A stretch of 64,000 nt of DNA from Flavobacterium tiangeerense (GCF_007830355.1 NZ_VLKO01000006.1:186001-250000), one strand, 5' to 3'. Counted from the stretch's first letter, positions 20,272-29,741 are shown. The notes: generated by a model not told the origin, from the letters alone. Numbers and translations: made by a program.

Positions 20272-21558
20272 ATGTCATTCAATTCATTAGGTTTATCTGA
20301 TTCTTTACTCAAAGCAATCAGCAAAAAAGGGTACACTACCCCATCTCCAATTCAACAAAAAGCAATACCTCCAATACTTAAAGGCCAAGATGTTTTAGCA
20401 TCTGCTCAAACTGGAACAGGAAAAACAGCAGGTTTTACGCTCCCAATATTGCAATTGTTATCTCAAACACAACCCGTTCGCAATCGTCCAATTCGATCGT
20501 TGATATTAACACCTACAAGAGAATTGGCAGCTCAAATATTAGCAAATATCAAAGAATACAGCGAATTTTTAGATTTAAAAAGTACGGTTATTTTTGGTGG
20601 AGTAAATCAAAATCCACAAGTAACACAATTACGTCAAGGCATTGATATTCTGGTAGCAACACCAGGAAGACTTATAGACTTACACAATCAAGGTTTAATT
20701 TCACTTGCAAAAGTTGAAATTTTAGTACTTGATGAAGCCGATAGAATGCTGGATATGGGATTTTTACGTGATATTGAAAGAGTATTGAAAGTTTTACCTC
20801 AAAAAAGACAAAACTTACTTTTCTCTGCAACTTTTTCAAAAGATATCAAGAAACTAGCAATGGGAATTCTTCAAAATCCTATTCAGGTTGAAGCAACTCC
20901 TGAGAACACTACTGTTGATGCCATAACCCAACTTATTTATCCTGTTGCCAAAGAGAAAAAAACGGAATTAATCATAAAACTGATTACCGAAGGTAACTGG
21001 AAACAAATTTTAGTATTTACAAGAACCAAACAAGGTGCTAATAAACTAACTGAATTTATGAATGATGCTGGCATTAAAGCAGCTGCAATTCACGGAAACA
21101 AAGGTCAAGGCGCTAGAACAAAAGCTTTAGAAGGTTTTAAAAATGGAAGTTTAACGGCTCTTGTTGCAACAGATATTGCTGCACGTGGATTAGATATTCC
21201 ATTATTACCTCATGTTGTAAATTTTGAATTACCTAATATTCCGGAAGATTACGTTCATAGAATAGGTAGAACAGGTCGTGCTGGTGCAAATGGTAAAGCA
21301 ATTTCATTGTTTAGTCCTGATGAGACTGTTTTTTTAAGAGATATCGAGAAATTAGTTGGGTTAACAATCCCAAAAGAAAATATAAAAGGTTTTGAGCCGG
21401 ATCCTAACGCATCAAAAGAGCCTATTAAACAAGGCCAAGGTAGAACACAACGTTTTTCTGCACCCAAACAACCAAAAGTAGATGCTGCCAAAAAAACAAA
21501 TAATTTTGGAAATAGACGTACTACTAGCTCAACCAACGAAAGACGAGTAAATAGGTAA
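20272..21558 (+). CDS. DEAD-box ATP-dependent RNA helicase (RhlE-like)
   Basis: A 428-residue DEAD-box RNA helicase with all core motifs: Q motif ([10 protein letters not shown]), AQTGTGKT (45-52), PTRELA (81-86), DEAD (154-157), SAT, then domain 2 with ARGLDIP and HRIGRTGR. The last 55 or so residues are basic and Gln/Asn/Arg-rich, as in RhlE-type helicases that act on ribosome assembly or structured mRNA. Length is normal. It has its own promoter and is followed by a strong terminator. Confidence 0.94.
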   Translation: MSFNSLGLSDSLLKAISKKGYTTPSPIQQKAIPPILKGQDVLASAQTGTGKTAGFTLPILQLLSQTQPVRNRPIRSLILTPTRELAAQILANIKEYSEFLDLKSTVIFGGVNQNPQVTQLRQGIDILVATPGRLIDLHNQGLISLAKVEILVLDEADRMLDMGFLRDIERVLKVLPQKRQNLLFSATFSKDIKKLAMGILQNPIQVEATPENTTVDAITQLIYPVAKEKKTELIIKLITEGNWKQILVFTRTKQGANKLTEFMNDAGIKAAAIHGNKGQGARTKALEGFKNGSLTALVATDIAARGLDIPLLPHVVNFELPNIPEDYVHRIGRTGRAGANGKAISLFSPDETVFLRDIEKLVGLTIPKENIKGFEPDPNASKEPIKQGQGRTQRFSAPKQPKVDAAKKTNNFGNRRTTSSTNERRVNR

Positions 21559-21593
21559 TTACTATATGAAAACCTATAATTACTAGAAACAAT

Positions 21594-21632
21594 AAAGACC
21601 GTAAATCAAAACATGATTTACGGTCTTTTTAT
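21594..21632 (+). terminator. Intrinsic terminator after the DEAD-box helicase
   Basis: A perfect 15-bp stem (21594-21608 with 21614-21628) around AAACA, ending in a T run. It lies 36 bp after the stop. Confidence 0.9.
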
Positions 21633-21697
21633 TTGATTACGCTGATAATCTTTAAGAATGAAAAAATAATGATTTTTGATAAAGATTTTTGACACAA

Positions 21698-21726
21698 AAA
21701 ATCCGCTATTCAAATTAGCGGATTTT
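21698..21726 (-). terminator. Intrinsic terminator after purC
   Basis: An 11-bp stem AAAATCCGCTA (21698-21708) pairs with TAGCGGATTTT (21716-21726) around a 7-base loop, 12 bp past the purC stop on the minus strand with a T run. Confidence 0.85.
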
Positions 21727-21738
21727 ATATTTTGATCG

Positions 21739-22692
21739 TTATTTACGAGACAAATAGTCTACTACATTAGCTTCAATTCTTGCATCAATGTTAGTGATAT
21801 CTGCTTTTATAAACTTTTCACCTAGAATGTTTTCATACAATTCTATATATCTTTCAGATACAGATTCTATATAATCATCAGACATTTCAGGAATTTGTTG
21901 TCCCTCAAGTCCTTGAAAACCATTTTCTATCAACCACCTTCTTACAAACTCTTTTGACAATTGTTTTTGTTCGGTACCATTATTTTGACGGTCTTGATAT
22001 CCATCTGCATAAAAATAACGAGATGAATCTGGTGTATGTATTTCATCAATCAACACAATTTTGCCTTCTTTAGTTTTACCAAACTCATATTTGGTATCCA
22101 CCAAAATAAGACCTCTACCCGCTGCAATCTCTGTGCCTCTTTGATACAAATCTCTGGTATACTTTTCTAAAACAAGGTAATCCTCAAGAGATACAATACC
22201 TTTACTTAAAATTTCTTCTCTTGAAATATCGGCATCGTGCTCTCCATTATCTGCTTTAGTTGTAGGTGTAATTATTGGTTCAGGAAATTTATCGTTTTCT
22301 TTTAAATCATTAGGCATTGAAACGCCACAAATTTCTCTTTTACCAAGAGCATATTCACGAGCCGCATGTCCTGAAAGATAACCTCTAATAACCATTTCTA
22401 CCTTAAATGGCTCACATAATTTCCCAACAGCTACATTTGGATCTGGTGTATCAAGCAACCAATTTGGCACAATATCCGATGTTAGTTCCATAAATCGGGT
22501 AGCAATTTGATTTAAAATTTGACCTTTGTACGGAATTCCTTTTGGTAAAACCACATCAAATGCAGAAAGTCTATCAGTAGCAACCATAACCAATAGTTCA
22601 TCATTTATGGTATATACTTCTCTTACTTTACCGCGGTAAACTGCTTTTTGATTGGGGAAATTGAAATTTGTAGTTGTAATTGTGTGGCTCAT
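21739..22692 (-). CDS. purC: Phosphoribosylaminoimidazole-succinocarboxamide synthase
   Basis: SAICAR synthase, joining aspartate to CAIR with ATP in purine biosynthesis. The true start is the ATG at 22692 (317 residues); it leads straight into the motif [10 protein letters not shown]...YRGKVREVY. The 28 in-frame codons upstream run through the GT microsatellite and the predicted promoter and are not protein. Conserved features include [10 protein letters not shown] (about 47-56), [24 protein letters not shown] and the later [12 protein letters not shown]. It is the longer (about 310 residue) form found in Bacteroidetes. It stands alone, without other pur genes. Confidence 0.95.
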   Translation of the reverse strand: MSHTITTTNFNFPNQKAVYRGKVREVYTINDELLVMVATDRLSAFDVVLPKGIPYKGQILNQIATRFMELTSDIVPNWLLDTPDPNVAVGKLCEPFKVEMVIRGYLSGHAAREYALGKREICGVSMPNDLKENDKFPEPIITPTTKADNGEHDADISREEILSKGIVSLEDYLVLEKYTRDLYQRGTEIAAGRGLILVDTKYEFGKTKEGKIVLIDEIHTPDSSRYFYADGYQDRQNNGTEQKQLSKEFVRRWLIENGFQGLEGQQIPEMSDDYIESVSERYIELYENILGEKFIKADITNIDARIEANVVDYLSRK

Positions 22693-22728
22693 TTTTTTAG
22701 TTGTGTGTGTGTGTTTATATTGTAGCTG

Positions 22729-22760
22729 CAAATTTAAAACTATTTCATAAAGTATAGCAA
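22729..22760 (-). promoter_or_regulatory. Promoter of purC
   Basis: Minus-strand TAAATTTG (22736-22729) is a perfect -7 box and a TTG (22760-22758) lies 21 bp upstream. The predicted transcript would begin just before a (GT)6 tract at 22702-22714 in the leader, supporting the start at 22692. Confidence 0.6.
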
Positions 22761-22797
22761 TGAATACCTCATTCAATTGTTTGATATTACAGGAAAA

Positions 22798-25143
22798 CTA
22801 TTTTTTGAGTAAGGTTTGATTGAATAAATCTAAAATCCTGCTGTACTCATCAACCCATGAATACGTTTCTTTGAATCCGTGTGCTTCAACAGGAAAACTA
22901 GCTAAACTCCATTTTTTCTTACCCAATTCAATAAAACGCTGAGACAAACGAACAATATCCTTATACTCTACGTTATCATCAACCATTCCGTGCAACATCA
23001 ATAAATTTCCTTGAAGATTATTTGCAAAATATATTGGAGAACTTTTTTTATACGCATCTGGATCCGTTTCAGGAAAATTTAAAATATTACCCGTATAACC
23101 GTGGTTGTAGTGTGCCCAATCTGTAACTGAGCGTAATGCTGCACCCGATGCAAATTCGCCCGGCGTAGTAAGCATTCCCATCAGGGTAATAAACCCTCCG
23201 TATGAACCTCCGTATATTCCAACTCGAGCTGGATCAATACCTAAATTGTTTACTAAGTATTTTTTGCCATCAATTTGATCTGTTAAATCTTTCCCTCCCA
23301 TAAAACGGTAAATTCCGGTTCTTAAATCGCGCCCGTAGCCGTCGCTACCTCTGTAATCAACATCCAAAACGGTGTATCCTAAATCGACCAAAAGGTTGTG
23401 AAACATATATTCTCTGTGGTAAGAACTCCAGAAATTGTGTGCGTTTTGCAAATATCCTGCACCATGAACGAAGATAACCGCTGCTTTGTTTGCATTTGCA
23501 GCTTCGGGTTTATACAAACGTGCATTTACAGGAGTTCCATCTTGTGCTGTAATAGTGATCACTTCAGGTTCGCGCCAAGCGTATCCGTTGAAAGCTGATG
23601 TAGTTGAATTCGTAATTTGTTGCAACTTTGGATTGGTAGTATTTGGACCAATAAATAATTCCCAAGGTTTATTTTTGAAAGAATAACGAACTAACAAAGT
23701 ACTTTCGTCTGGAGAAAGTGATACTTCATAAGCTCCATCTTTTACCAAAATAGGCTGTAAAACTGGTTTATTCGAATCTAATTTGTAAAAACTTCTGTTT
23801 CCAGGATGCGTTGTTGTGGTAGTCAAGTAAAATGTCTTTTCGTCTTTGGCCAATACCGCAGAGCGAACTTCCCAGTTGCCTTTTGTGAGTTGCGATTTAT
23901 TTTTACTTTTTAAATTATAAGAGTACAAATGCGAATAACCCGAGGCTTCTGATTGAAAATAAATAGTTTCATTATCTGCTAAAAAACCAAGTGTCCCTCT
24001 CCCAAATGCGTTCGAAGGAATTCCAGGCCCTCCTATCCAAGCTTCATCGTGTTGGTGTTCTATTTCTTCAAAAGTTCCGTTTTCTAAATTCAAACTCACA
24101 ATCCAACGGTCTTTGTTGTCTTGGCTGCGAATGTCGCATACCGCAAAAGTTCCTTCGTCATTGTAAACGGGTTCTTGTACCACGATTAACTTATCCTTTT
24201 TATCCGCAGGTTTTGTAGCAGGATAATCAGCTAAATATTTAGGGACATCTTGAATGTGGCTTAATTTTGAAAAATTAACAAAATAAACCGAATCCTTTAC
24301 CACGTTGTAAATTCCGAATTTGGTATTCACAAAATTGGCCGTTGACACTTTTTCTTTGGTGTTTTCAATATCATTATAGCCATCATCGGTGATAAAAACT
24401 TCCATCTTCTCCGACTTTCGTTCTGCATCCTCCACTAATCGAAAAGTAGCGTAGGTTCCTTTTGGATGCGCTTTTAAACTTCCTAAAGTGTTTTTTCCGT
24501 AAAAATAAGGTTTTGCAAAATCCGATTTTGTTGTTTTGGCTGCATTCCATTTTTTCAACGCCTCTTGATCTCTAACAAATTGGAACAACTCCGTTTGCTG
24601 TTTTTTCAAGAACGATTCTTTTTCTGTTGCTTGCTCCTCTCCTCTTCCTTTTCGGAAATTGGTCAATTGCACCACAGATCCTTCTTTTTGATTGTATTGA
24701 AAAATATTATCTCCTTGTCTAAAAAACAAAACAGCCGACTCAGAACCCAATTGTAAGTTTGCAATTGGCGTGCTCATTTGAACTAGCTTCTTAGTTGTTT
24801 TCGATTTTGCATCGTAGGAAAACAAACGCCCTTTGTCTAAATAAAAAGACAAATCAGAGTTATTTGCTTTTTTTAAATCCATTCTCGAAAAGCTGGCTTG
24901 GGCTGCTGTTGCTAATTCGGGCTTACTCATTCCTTTTTTCCAGAAATAAGTTGAAGTTCCTAATTCGTTATTGGGATTCCATTCAAAGAATACTTGTTGC
25001 CCATCTACAGACCAACGTTCGCCTTCGGGTGAAACACCAATAAAGCCATTACCTTTCATAATTTCTTCCATCTTAAGCTTTTGCCCTTGCATAGACGAAA
25101 AGCAAAGCACTCCAAAAAGCAAAAGTATTTTTTTGTTTATCAT
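22798..25143 (-). CDS. Secreted S9 family prolyl oligopeptidase-like serine peptidase
   Basis: A 781-residue serine peptidase of family S9 (DPP4/prolyl oligopeptidase type), with a signal peptide (to about residue 20, SMQGQ). The N-terminal 480 residues form a beta-propeller; the C-terminal alpha/beta hydrolase has Ser647 in GGSYGGF, Asp722 in HGMVDDNV and His755 in EAHGF. It should cut short peptides, often after proline, in the periplasm or on the surface. Length matches the DPP4-like group. It ends 26 bp from the next upstream gene (HAD phosphatase), which is probably in the same transcript. Confidence 0.92.
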   Translation of the reverse strand: MINKKILLLFGVLCFSSMQGQKLKMEEIMKGNGFIGVSPEGERWSVDGQQVFFEWNPNNELGTSTYFWKKGMSKPELATAAQASFSRMDLKKANNSDLSFYLDKGRLFSYDAKSKTTKKLVQMSTPIANLQLGSESAVLFFRQGDNIFQYNQKEGSVVQLTNFRKGRGEEQATEKESFLKKQQTELFQFVRDQEALKKWNAAKTTKSDFAKPYFYGKNTLGSLKAHPKGTYATFRLVEDAERKSEKMEVFITDDGYNDIENTKEKVSTANFVNTKFGIYNVVKDSVYFVNFSKLSHIQDVPKYLADYPATKPADKKDKLIVVQEPVYNDEGTFAVCDIRSQDNKDRWIVSLNLENGTFEEIEHQHDEAWIGGPGIPSNAFGRGTLGFLADNETIYFQSEASGYSHLYSYNLKSKNKSQLTKGNWEVRSAVLAKDEKTFYLTTTTTHPGNRSFYKLDSNKPVLQPILVKDGAYEVSLSPDESTLLVRYSFKNKPWELFIGPNTTNPKLQQITNSTTSAFNGYAWREPEVITITAQDGTPVNARLYKPEAANANKAAVIFVHGAGYLQNAHNFWSSYHREYMFHNLLVDLGYTVLDVDYRGSDGYGRDLRTGIYRFMGGKDLTDQIDGKKYLVNNLGIDPARVGIYGGSYGGFITLMGMLTTPGEFASGAALRSVTDWAHYNHGYTGNILNFPETDPDAYKKSSPIYFANNLQGNLLMLHGMVDDNVEYKDIVRLSQRFIELGKKKWSLASFPVEAHGFKETYSWVDEYSRILDLFNQTLLKK

Positions 25144-25169
25144 AGTTCGTTTTTTTTTAGTTTAGTTTT

Positions 25170-25994
25170 TTAATTAGTAACCGGCAGTAATACGTGCTCT
25201 TTTAAATGTTTTGCAACACTTTCTTGAACATTATCCCCTATCACTTCTAAATGAGCCAATTTGGTTTGAAGGCTTTCAGGTGCATTGCCCATAATTTTTC
25301 CTTGAGCGGCAGCGCATAACATTTGCTCATCATTATATCCGTCGCCAAACGCAATTACATTTTCGAATTTCAAGTTCTCTAATTCTAGGATCTTGTCAAT
25401 TGCTGTCTTTTTATCTACCGATTTCTCCATAAACTCTAAGCAATACGGCAAACTAAAGGCATGACTGAAACGCCCTTCGTGCTGTTCTAAAATTTGTTCC
25501 CGCAATTCTAAAAGCTTGCTGTGTTTGTGATGGGTAAAAAATACTTTAATAGCCGTAAAATCCTCAAGAGTTGCAAAATCAACTAGTTCAGGATGGTAAT
25601 GAACCTCTGGCTGAAAAGCATTTAGTTGATCGTTGTGCTTATTTGTCAACCATACTTTTTCTCGAAAGAGTACCGTAGTAATTTCAGGATCAACTGCTGC
25701 TGAAAGAAGCGATTGAACGGACTCACTGGGCATATTTACCGAAAAAAGTAATTCTTGATTGAGATCATGAATTCGTGCTCCATTTGATGTAACCAAATAA
25801 AAAGGCAATTCAAGTTTGGACACGATGGGCAGTGCATCTAAATGATGGCGTCCTGTTGCTATGACAATTAAAAAATTTTGGCGGTGTAACTCTTGAAAAA
25901 CACTCTTGGTGTAGGGTGCAATTTGGTGGTGTTCATTTAATAGCGTACCGTCGAGATCTGTGACCACGACTTTTATATTGTGTTGTAAACCCAT
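25170..25994 (-). CDS. Cof-type HAD-IIB sugar/flavin phosphatase
   Basis: A HAD-superfamily hydrolase of the IIB (Cof/YidA) group, 274 residues from the ATG at 25994. Motif I DLDGTLL, the cap domain, a SNGA motif and the terminal GDGYNDEQML (Mg-binding Asp pair) are all present. Such enzymes dephosphorylate sugar phosphates, FMN or pyridoxal phosphate; the substrate is not known here. The start at 25994 is preferred over 26042 because a perfect -7 box TAAATTTG (26029-26022) lies inside the longer frame, so the extra codons would not be transcribed. It shares a transcript with the S9 peptidase. Confidence 0.85.
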   Translation of the reverse strand: MGLQHNIKVVVTDLDGTLLNEHHQIAPYTKSVFQELHRQNFLIVIATGRHHLDALPIVSKLELPFYLVTSNGARIHDLNQELLFSVNMPSESVQSLLSAAVDPEITTVLFREKVWLTNKHNDQLNAFQPEVHYHPELVDFATLEDFTAIKVFFTHHKHSKLLELREQILEQHEGRFSHAFSLPYCLEFMEKSVDKKTAIDKILELENLKFENVIAFGDGYNDEQMLCAAAQGKIMGNAPESLQTKLAHLEVIGDNVQESVAKHLKEHVLLPVTN

Positions 25995-26021
25995 TAGTAA
26001 AAAAGACGTTTTTATTCTTTT

Positions 26022-26029
26022 CAAATTTA
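26022..26029 (-). promoter_or_regulatory. -7 box upstream of the HAD phosphatase
   Basis: TAAATTTG on the minus strand, 27 bp upstream of the chosen ATG. No well-spaced TTG was found. Confidence 0.45.
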
Positions 26030-26111
26030 TTGCATTTTTCATAGAAATAAAAAGATTGCAACAGCTTTTATTGATGATTTTAAAATGGAATATCGAACAC
26101 TGTTAAAATTC

Positions 26112-26152
26112 AAAAAGCGTTTTTGATTTCACTTGAATCAAAAACGCTTTTT
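26112..26152 (-). terminator. Intrinsic terminator after phoH
   Basis: A perfect 17-bp stem (26112-26128 with 26136-26152, centred on AAGCG) around a 7-base loop. It lies about 25 bp past the stop codon of phoH on the minus strand. Confidence 0.88.
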
Positions 26153-26177
26153 TATCACAATGGCGTCAACCACTAAG

Positions 26178-27128
26178 TTAATCGTTGTTCTCGATCATTT
26201 TATAGGCATCTATTACTTTTTTAACCAAACGATGACGCACAATATCTTTATCATCTAGGTAAATAATTCCTATTCCATCAATATCTTTTAAAACTAACAA
26301 AGCTTCTTTAAGTCCAGATATGGTTCGCCTTGGTAAATCTACCTGACCCGGATCACCAGTAATCATAAACTTAGCACTTTTACCCATACGCGTTAAGAAC
26401 ATTTTCATTTGAGAATGCGTTGTATTTTGAGCTTCATCTAAGATTACAAAAGCATTATCAAGTGTTCTACCCCTCATGAAAGCAAGTGGAGCAATTTGAA
26501 TAATGCCTTTTAAAATATAATCTTCTAATTTTTCATTAGGCAACATGTCTCGTAGCGCATCATACAATGGCTGCATGTATGGATCCAGTTTTTCTTTCAT
26601 ATCGCCGGGTAAGAAACCGAGATTTTCTCCAGCTTCAACCGCAGGTCTAGTCAAAATAATTCTTTTAACCTGTTTTTCTTTCAATGCTTTCACAGCCATG
26701 GCAACACCAGTATATGTTTTCCCTGTTCCTGCTGGACCTACTGCAAAAACCATATCGTTTTTTTCAAGCGTATCAACAAGCAACTGCTGGTTAGGAGTCA
26801 TGGCTTTAATTATTTTGCCACCCACACCATGTACTAAAATTTTGTCACTCCCTTGAAATTTGCGATCTTCTTGTGCATCTCCCATAATAACTCTTTCAAT
26901 AACATTATTATCTATGTTGTTGTAACGCGTAAAATGAAGCATCAATCGCTGAAATCGTTTTTCAAATTCGTCTAAAACTTCCTTTTCACCAAAAGCCTTG
27001 AGTGTAGTTCCTCTTGCAACGATTTTTAATTTTGGATAATATTTTTTTATGGATTCAAGATGAGTGTCTTGAGCGCCCCAAAAGTCTTTTGGAGCGATGT
27101 CTATGAGCTCAATTATTCTTTCGTTCAA
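26178..27128 (-). CDS. phoH: PhoH family ATPase
   Basis: A 316-residue PhoH/YbeZ-type ATPase. The Walker A motif GPAGTGKT is at 131-138, the Walker B VILDEAQNT is at about 227-235, and the TGDPGQVDLP segment completes the family pattern. An N-terminal KH-like region is suggested (about 20-90). In bacteria YbeZ-like proteins act with YbeY in rRNA maturation and ribosome quality control; that role is inferred from the family. It follows a small gene with a 21-bp gap, probably as an operon. Confidence 0.93.
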   Translation of the reverse strand: MNERIIELIDIAPKDFWGAQDTHLESIKKYYPKLKIVARGTTLKAFGEKEVLDEFEKRFQRLMLHFTRYNNIDNNVIERVIMGDAQEDRKFQGSDKILVHGVGGKIIKAMTPNQQLLVDTLEKNDMVFAVGPAGTGKTYTGVAMAVKALKEKQVKRIILTRPAVEAGENLGFLPGDMKEKLDPYMQPLYDALRDMLPNEKLEDYILKGIIQIAPLAFMRGRTLDNAFVILDEAQNTTHSQMKMFLTRMGKSAKFMITGDPGQVDLPRRTISGLKEALLVLKDIDGIGIIYLDDKDIVRHRLVKKVIDAYKMIENND

Positions 27129-27149
27129 GTGGTTGTATGTTTAGTTGTT

Positions 27150-27666
27150 TTATTTTAAAGTTAATGGAAGTCCTACAACGTTTGAATTGGTTATCAAATC
27201 TACTTTGGTGCTTTCAAACTGCTTGTTACCTATAGCGTTCTGGTTGTTATAGTCAGTCACTACATTTTTAATTTTCTTTGAGAAACCAATTTTGACAGGA
27301 ATGGTTATTAAAAGAGCTGCAAGACCTGTTCCCATAATTATTATAGGAATACTTTTATTGGGTTTACCCTCAAATTCTGGATTCATACCCTGATCAAATC
27401 CTGAAATTACGTAAGCCATTGTACCTGTAAATAAAAGCACCGGCCCCGAAATAAGCAATATGTTACCTACTGTTTTCTTTGTTCTCCCAATATTGTAATC
27501 AGCTAATAATTGTTGATTATCTTTTAACAATTCCCTTACTTGATTAGGTGTGATTTTTTCCCTTTCAGAATCTAAAATATTTCCATTAGACTTGTACACT
27601 AATTTTTGAGAATGCAATTGTATACTACAAAAAAAAAGTAAAAGAAAAAAAAAACGGTTTGATCAT
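27150..27666 (-). CDS. Small secreted/membrane protein with out-of-frame signal peptide
   Basis: A reading frame of 155 residues begins only at a TTG (27617). Translating upstream in the same frame gives a clean secretion signal (FFFLLLFFCSIQLHSQ) but no start codon. The ATG at 27666 opens MIKPFFF in a different frame, and the two join perfectly if a run of ten A/T bases (27645-27654) were nine. The mature part has two membrane segments (about 50-70 and 78-100 of the short form). The gene therefore has an apparent +1 base in a homopolymer: a sequencing error, an inactive allele, or slippage control. The family is unknown. phoH follows after 21 bp. Confidence 0.6.
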
Positions 27667-27721
27667 TGGTTTGTTTTAAATTGAAATTAAAATTCTGTTT
27701 AATTTAAAGCTTAAAATACTT

Positions 27722-27744
27722 TAGCTTTGCGTTTCTCAAATTTA
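27722..27744. promoter_or_regulatory. Facing -7 boxes between the small secreted gene and the SAM hydrolase
   Basis: TAGCTTTG (27722-27729, plus strand) fits a -7 box for the SAM hydrolase, and TAAATTTG (27744-27737, minus strand) fits one for the leftward gene. They overlap so closely that only one may fire at a time. -33 elements are poor on both sides. Confidence 0.35.
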
Positions 27745-27788
27745 GTGAAAATTAGGTTTACAAAACAGCAATAGTTATAAACAAATTT

Positions 27789-28616
27789 ATGTCAATAATT
27801 ACCCTTACTACCGATTACGGCTTGAAAGACCACTTTGTAGGTGCGTTGAAGGGAAAAATTTTATCTCAATATGCTGAGGCAACAATTATTGATATCTCAC
27901 ATGAAATTGACCCCTTTAATACCGTAGAGGCCAGTTATTGTGTGAGTGCAGCATACAGCAGTTTCCCTAAAGGTAGCATACACCTCATAGGAGTAGATAT
28001 GGAGCGGAATAAAGAAAACCAACATGTAGCAATGCAGTGGAATGATCATTACTTTATTGCTGCTGATAATGGTATTTTGAGTATGCTTTCGCAAAAATTA
28101 TATCCGCAAGAAATTGTAGCCATAGACATTCATGATCAATTAGACCAAGATGCTGTTGACCTTGATGCATTTGTAACCGTAGCATGTCATTTATCTAAAG
28201 GTGGCACTCTAAAAACCATAGGCACTCCCATTGATACACTAAAAGAAGTAACAGATTTAAATGCGGTTTTAGCTGTTGATGGAAATTCGTTAAAAGGACA
28301 TGTAGTTTATATAGATCACTTTGGGAACGTTGTTACTAATATTTCCAAAGAATATTTTAATCAAGTAGCACAAGGAAGACCTTATGAAATTGTTTTAAAA
28401 ACTAAAAATATTAAAAACATATTGCCAAATTATTCTGCTATTGCAAAAAATGACAAATATCCCATTAAATCCTATGAAGGTGAAAAACTAGCTATCTTTA
28501 ATGAAGCAGGCTTCTTAGAAATTGCTATTTTTAGAAGTAATCCTTCAAAGGTAGGATCGGCAAGTAGCTTATTAGGATTGAATTATAGAGATGTTATTAT
28601 TATAAAATTTATATAA
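27789..28616 (+). CDS. S-adenosylmethionine hydrolase / SAM hydroxide adenosyltransferase (DUF62)
   Basis: A 275-residue protein of the DUF62 family, related to fluorinase and chlorinase, which cleaves SAM with water to give adenosine and L-methionine. The N-terminal motif LTTDYGLKDHFVGALKG, the central ISHEIDPFN and the IGVDMERN stretch are typical, and the C-terminal domain contains YIDHFGNVVTNIS, which lies in the substrate pocket. The halide-specific insertion of fluorinase is absent, so SAM hydrolysis is the expected reaction. The biological role is unclear. The next gene begins after 18 bp. Confidence 0.9.
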   Translation: MSIITLTTDYGLKDHFVGALKGKILSQYAEATIIDISHEIDPFNTVEASYCVSAAYSSFPKGSIHLIGVDMERNKENQHVAMQWNDHYFIAADNGILSMLSQKLYPQEIVAIDIHDQLDQDAVDLDAFVTVACHLSKGGTLKTIGTPIDTLKEVTDLNAVLAVDGNSLKGHVVYIDHFGNVVTNISKEYFNQVAQGRPYEIVLKTKNIKNILPNYSAIAKNDKYPIKSYEGEKLAIFNEAGFLEIAIFRSNPSKVGSASSLLGLNYRDVIIIKFI

Positions 28617-28634
28617 AGTTTAAACTAAAATCTA

Positions 28635-28931
28635 ATGTTTGTACGCATAGTAAAATTAAGTTTTCATGAGGAGCATATTCCGGCATTTTTAGAAAACTTT
28701 GAGTTAATGAAAGATAAAATACGAAATGCGCCTGGAAATCGTTTCTTAGAATTGTATCAAGATAAAAACAACAAAAGTATTTTCTTTACTTACAGTTATT
28801 GGGAAACCGAAGCTGATTTAGAAAATTACAGAAATTCTAAACTATTTTATAATGTGTGGACTTTTACCAAAAAATTATTCAACGATAAACCCGAAGCGTG
28901 GAGCGTAGATAAATTAGTTACTTTAGAGTAA
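28635..28931 (+). CDS. Antibiotic-biosynthesis-monooxygenase (ABM) domain protein
   Basis: A 98-residue single-domain protein of the ABM dimeric ferredoxin-like fold. The family pattern is seen in VRIVKLSFHEEHIPAFLENFE, then APGNRFLELYQDKNNKSIFFTYSYWETEADLENYRNS. Members include heme-degrading and quinone monooxygenases, but many have unknown roles and no strictly conserved catalytic residue identifies this one. It follows the SAM hydrolase by 18 bp and is probably co-transcribed. Confidence 0.85.
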   Translation: MFVRIVKLSFHEEHIPAFLENFELMKDKIRNAPGNRFLELYQDKNNKSIFFTYSYWETEADLENYRNSKLFYNVWTFTKKLFNDKPEAWSVDKLVTLE

Positions 28932-28935
28932 AAAA

Positions 28936-29005
28936 TAGTTTAAAGTTTAAGGTTTAAAGTTGTTGAATTGGGAACTTTAAACATTAAACATTTAAAACTT
29001 TAAAC
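28936..29005. repeat. TTTAAA-rich inverted repeat between the ABM gene and gldF
   Basis: GTTTAAAGTT (28952-28961) pairs with AACTTTAAAC (28973-28982) around an 11-base loop, flanked by further GTTTAA/TTAAAC motifs on both sides. It may be a terminator-like hairpin or a short palindromic repeat; it lies just before the gliding operon. Confidence 0.55.
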
Positions 29006-29015
29006 AAAAAAACAA

Positions 29016-29741
29016 ATGAAATCAATAGTTTTACGAGAAATAAAATCCTTTTTCGGTTCGCCAATAGGTTATTTAGTAATTGCCATTTTTTTAATCATTA
29101 ACGGATTATTTCTTTGGGTTTTTGAAGGAGAATACAACATCCTTAATTCTGGTTTTGCTGATTTGACTCCCTTTTTTACTTTGGCACCTTGGATTTTAAT
29201 TTTCCTGATTCCAGCTGTAACCATGCGCAGTTTCTCAGATGAGAAAAAACAAGGAACCTTAGAATTATTATTAACAAAACCATTAAGTATTTGGCAAATT
29301 GTAAACGGGAAATTTCTTGGAGCTTTGCTTTTAATTCTAATAGCCATAATTCCAACCTTTATTTATGTAGCCGTAATTTATGACCTAGGAATGCCTGAAG
29401 GCAATATCGATATGGGAAGCACAATAGGTTCGTATTTTGGATTAGTGTTCCTAATTGCAGCCTATTCTTCTATTGGGATATTCACCTCTACATTATCGGA
29501 CAATCAAATTGTTTCTTTTATTTTGGCAGTTTTTATTTGCTTCTTTTTTTATTTTGGGTTCGAAGGTATAGCAACAGTGGTTCCAAGTTTATCTCAAATT
29601 ATTGCTTCATTGGGTATGCAAGATCATTTTAAGAGTATGAGTCGCGGAGTACTAGACACGAGAGACATTCTTTATTTTACAAGTATTACCGTTGTCTTTC
29701 TTTCATTTACTGTATATAATCTAAAATCTTTCAAATCGTAA
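29016..29741 (+). CDS. gldF: Gliding motility ABC transporter permease GldF
   Basis: A 241-residue membrane permease of the ABC-2 type with about six helices (near 16-34, 53-72, 100-123, 143-161, 168-190 and 217-235). The motif FSDEKKQGTLELLLTKPLS in the first cytoplasmic loop is the conserved feature of this family. In Flavobacterium GldA, GldF and GldG form an ABC transporter needed for gliding and for efficient T9SS-dependent surface motility. The stop codon overlaps the gldG start by one base. The ATPase gene gldA is not in the window, which is normal because it lies elsewhere. Confidence 0.94.
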   Translation: MKSIVLREIKSFFGSPIGYLVIAIFLIINGLFLWVFEGEYNILNSGFADLTPFFTLAPWILIFLIPAVTMRSFSDEKKQGTLELLLTKPLSIWQIVNGKFLGALLLILIAIIPTFIYVAVIYDLGMPEGNIDMGSTIGSYFGLVFLIAAYSSIGIFTSTLSDNQIVSFILAVFICFFFYFGFEGIATVVPSLSQIIASLGMQDHFKSMSRGVLDTRDILYFTSITVVFLSFTVYNLKSFKS

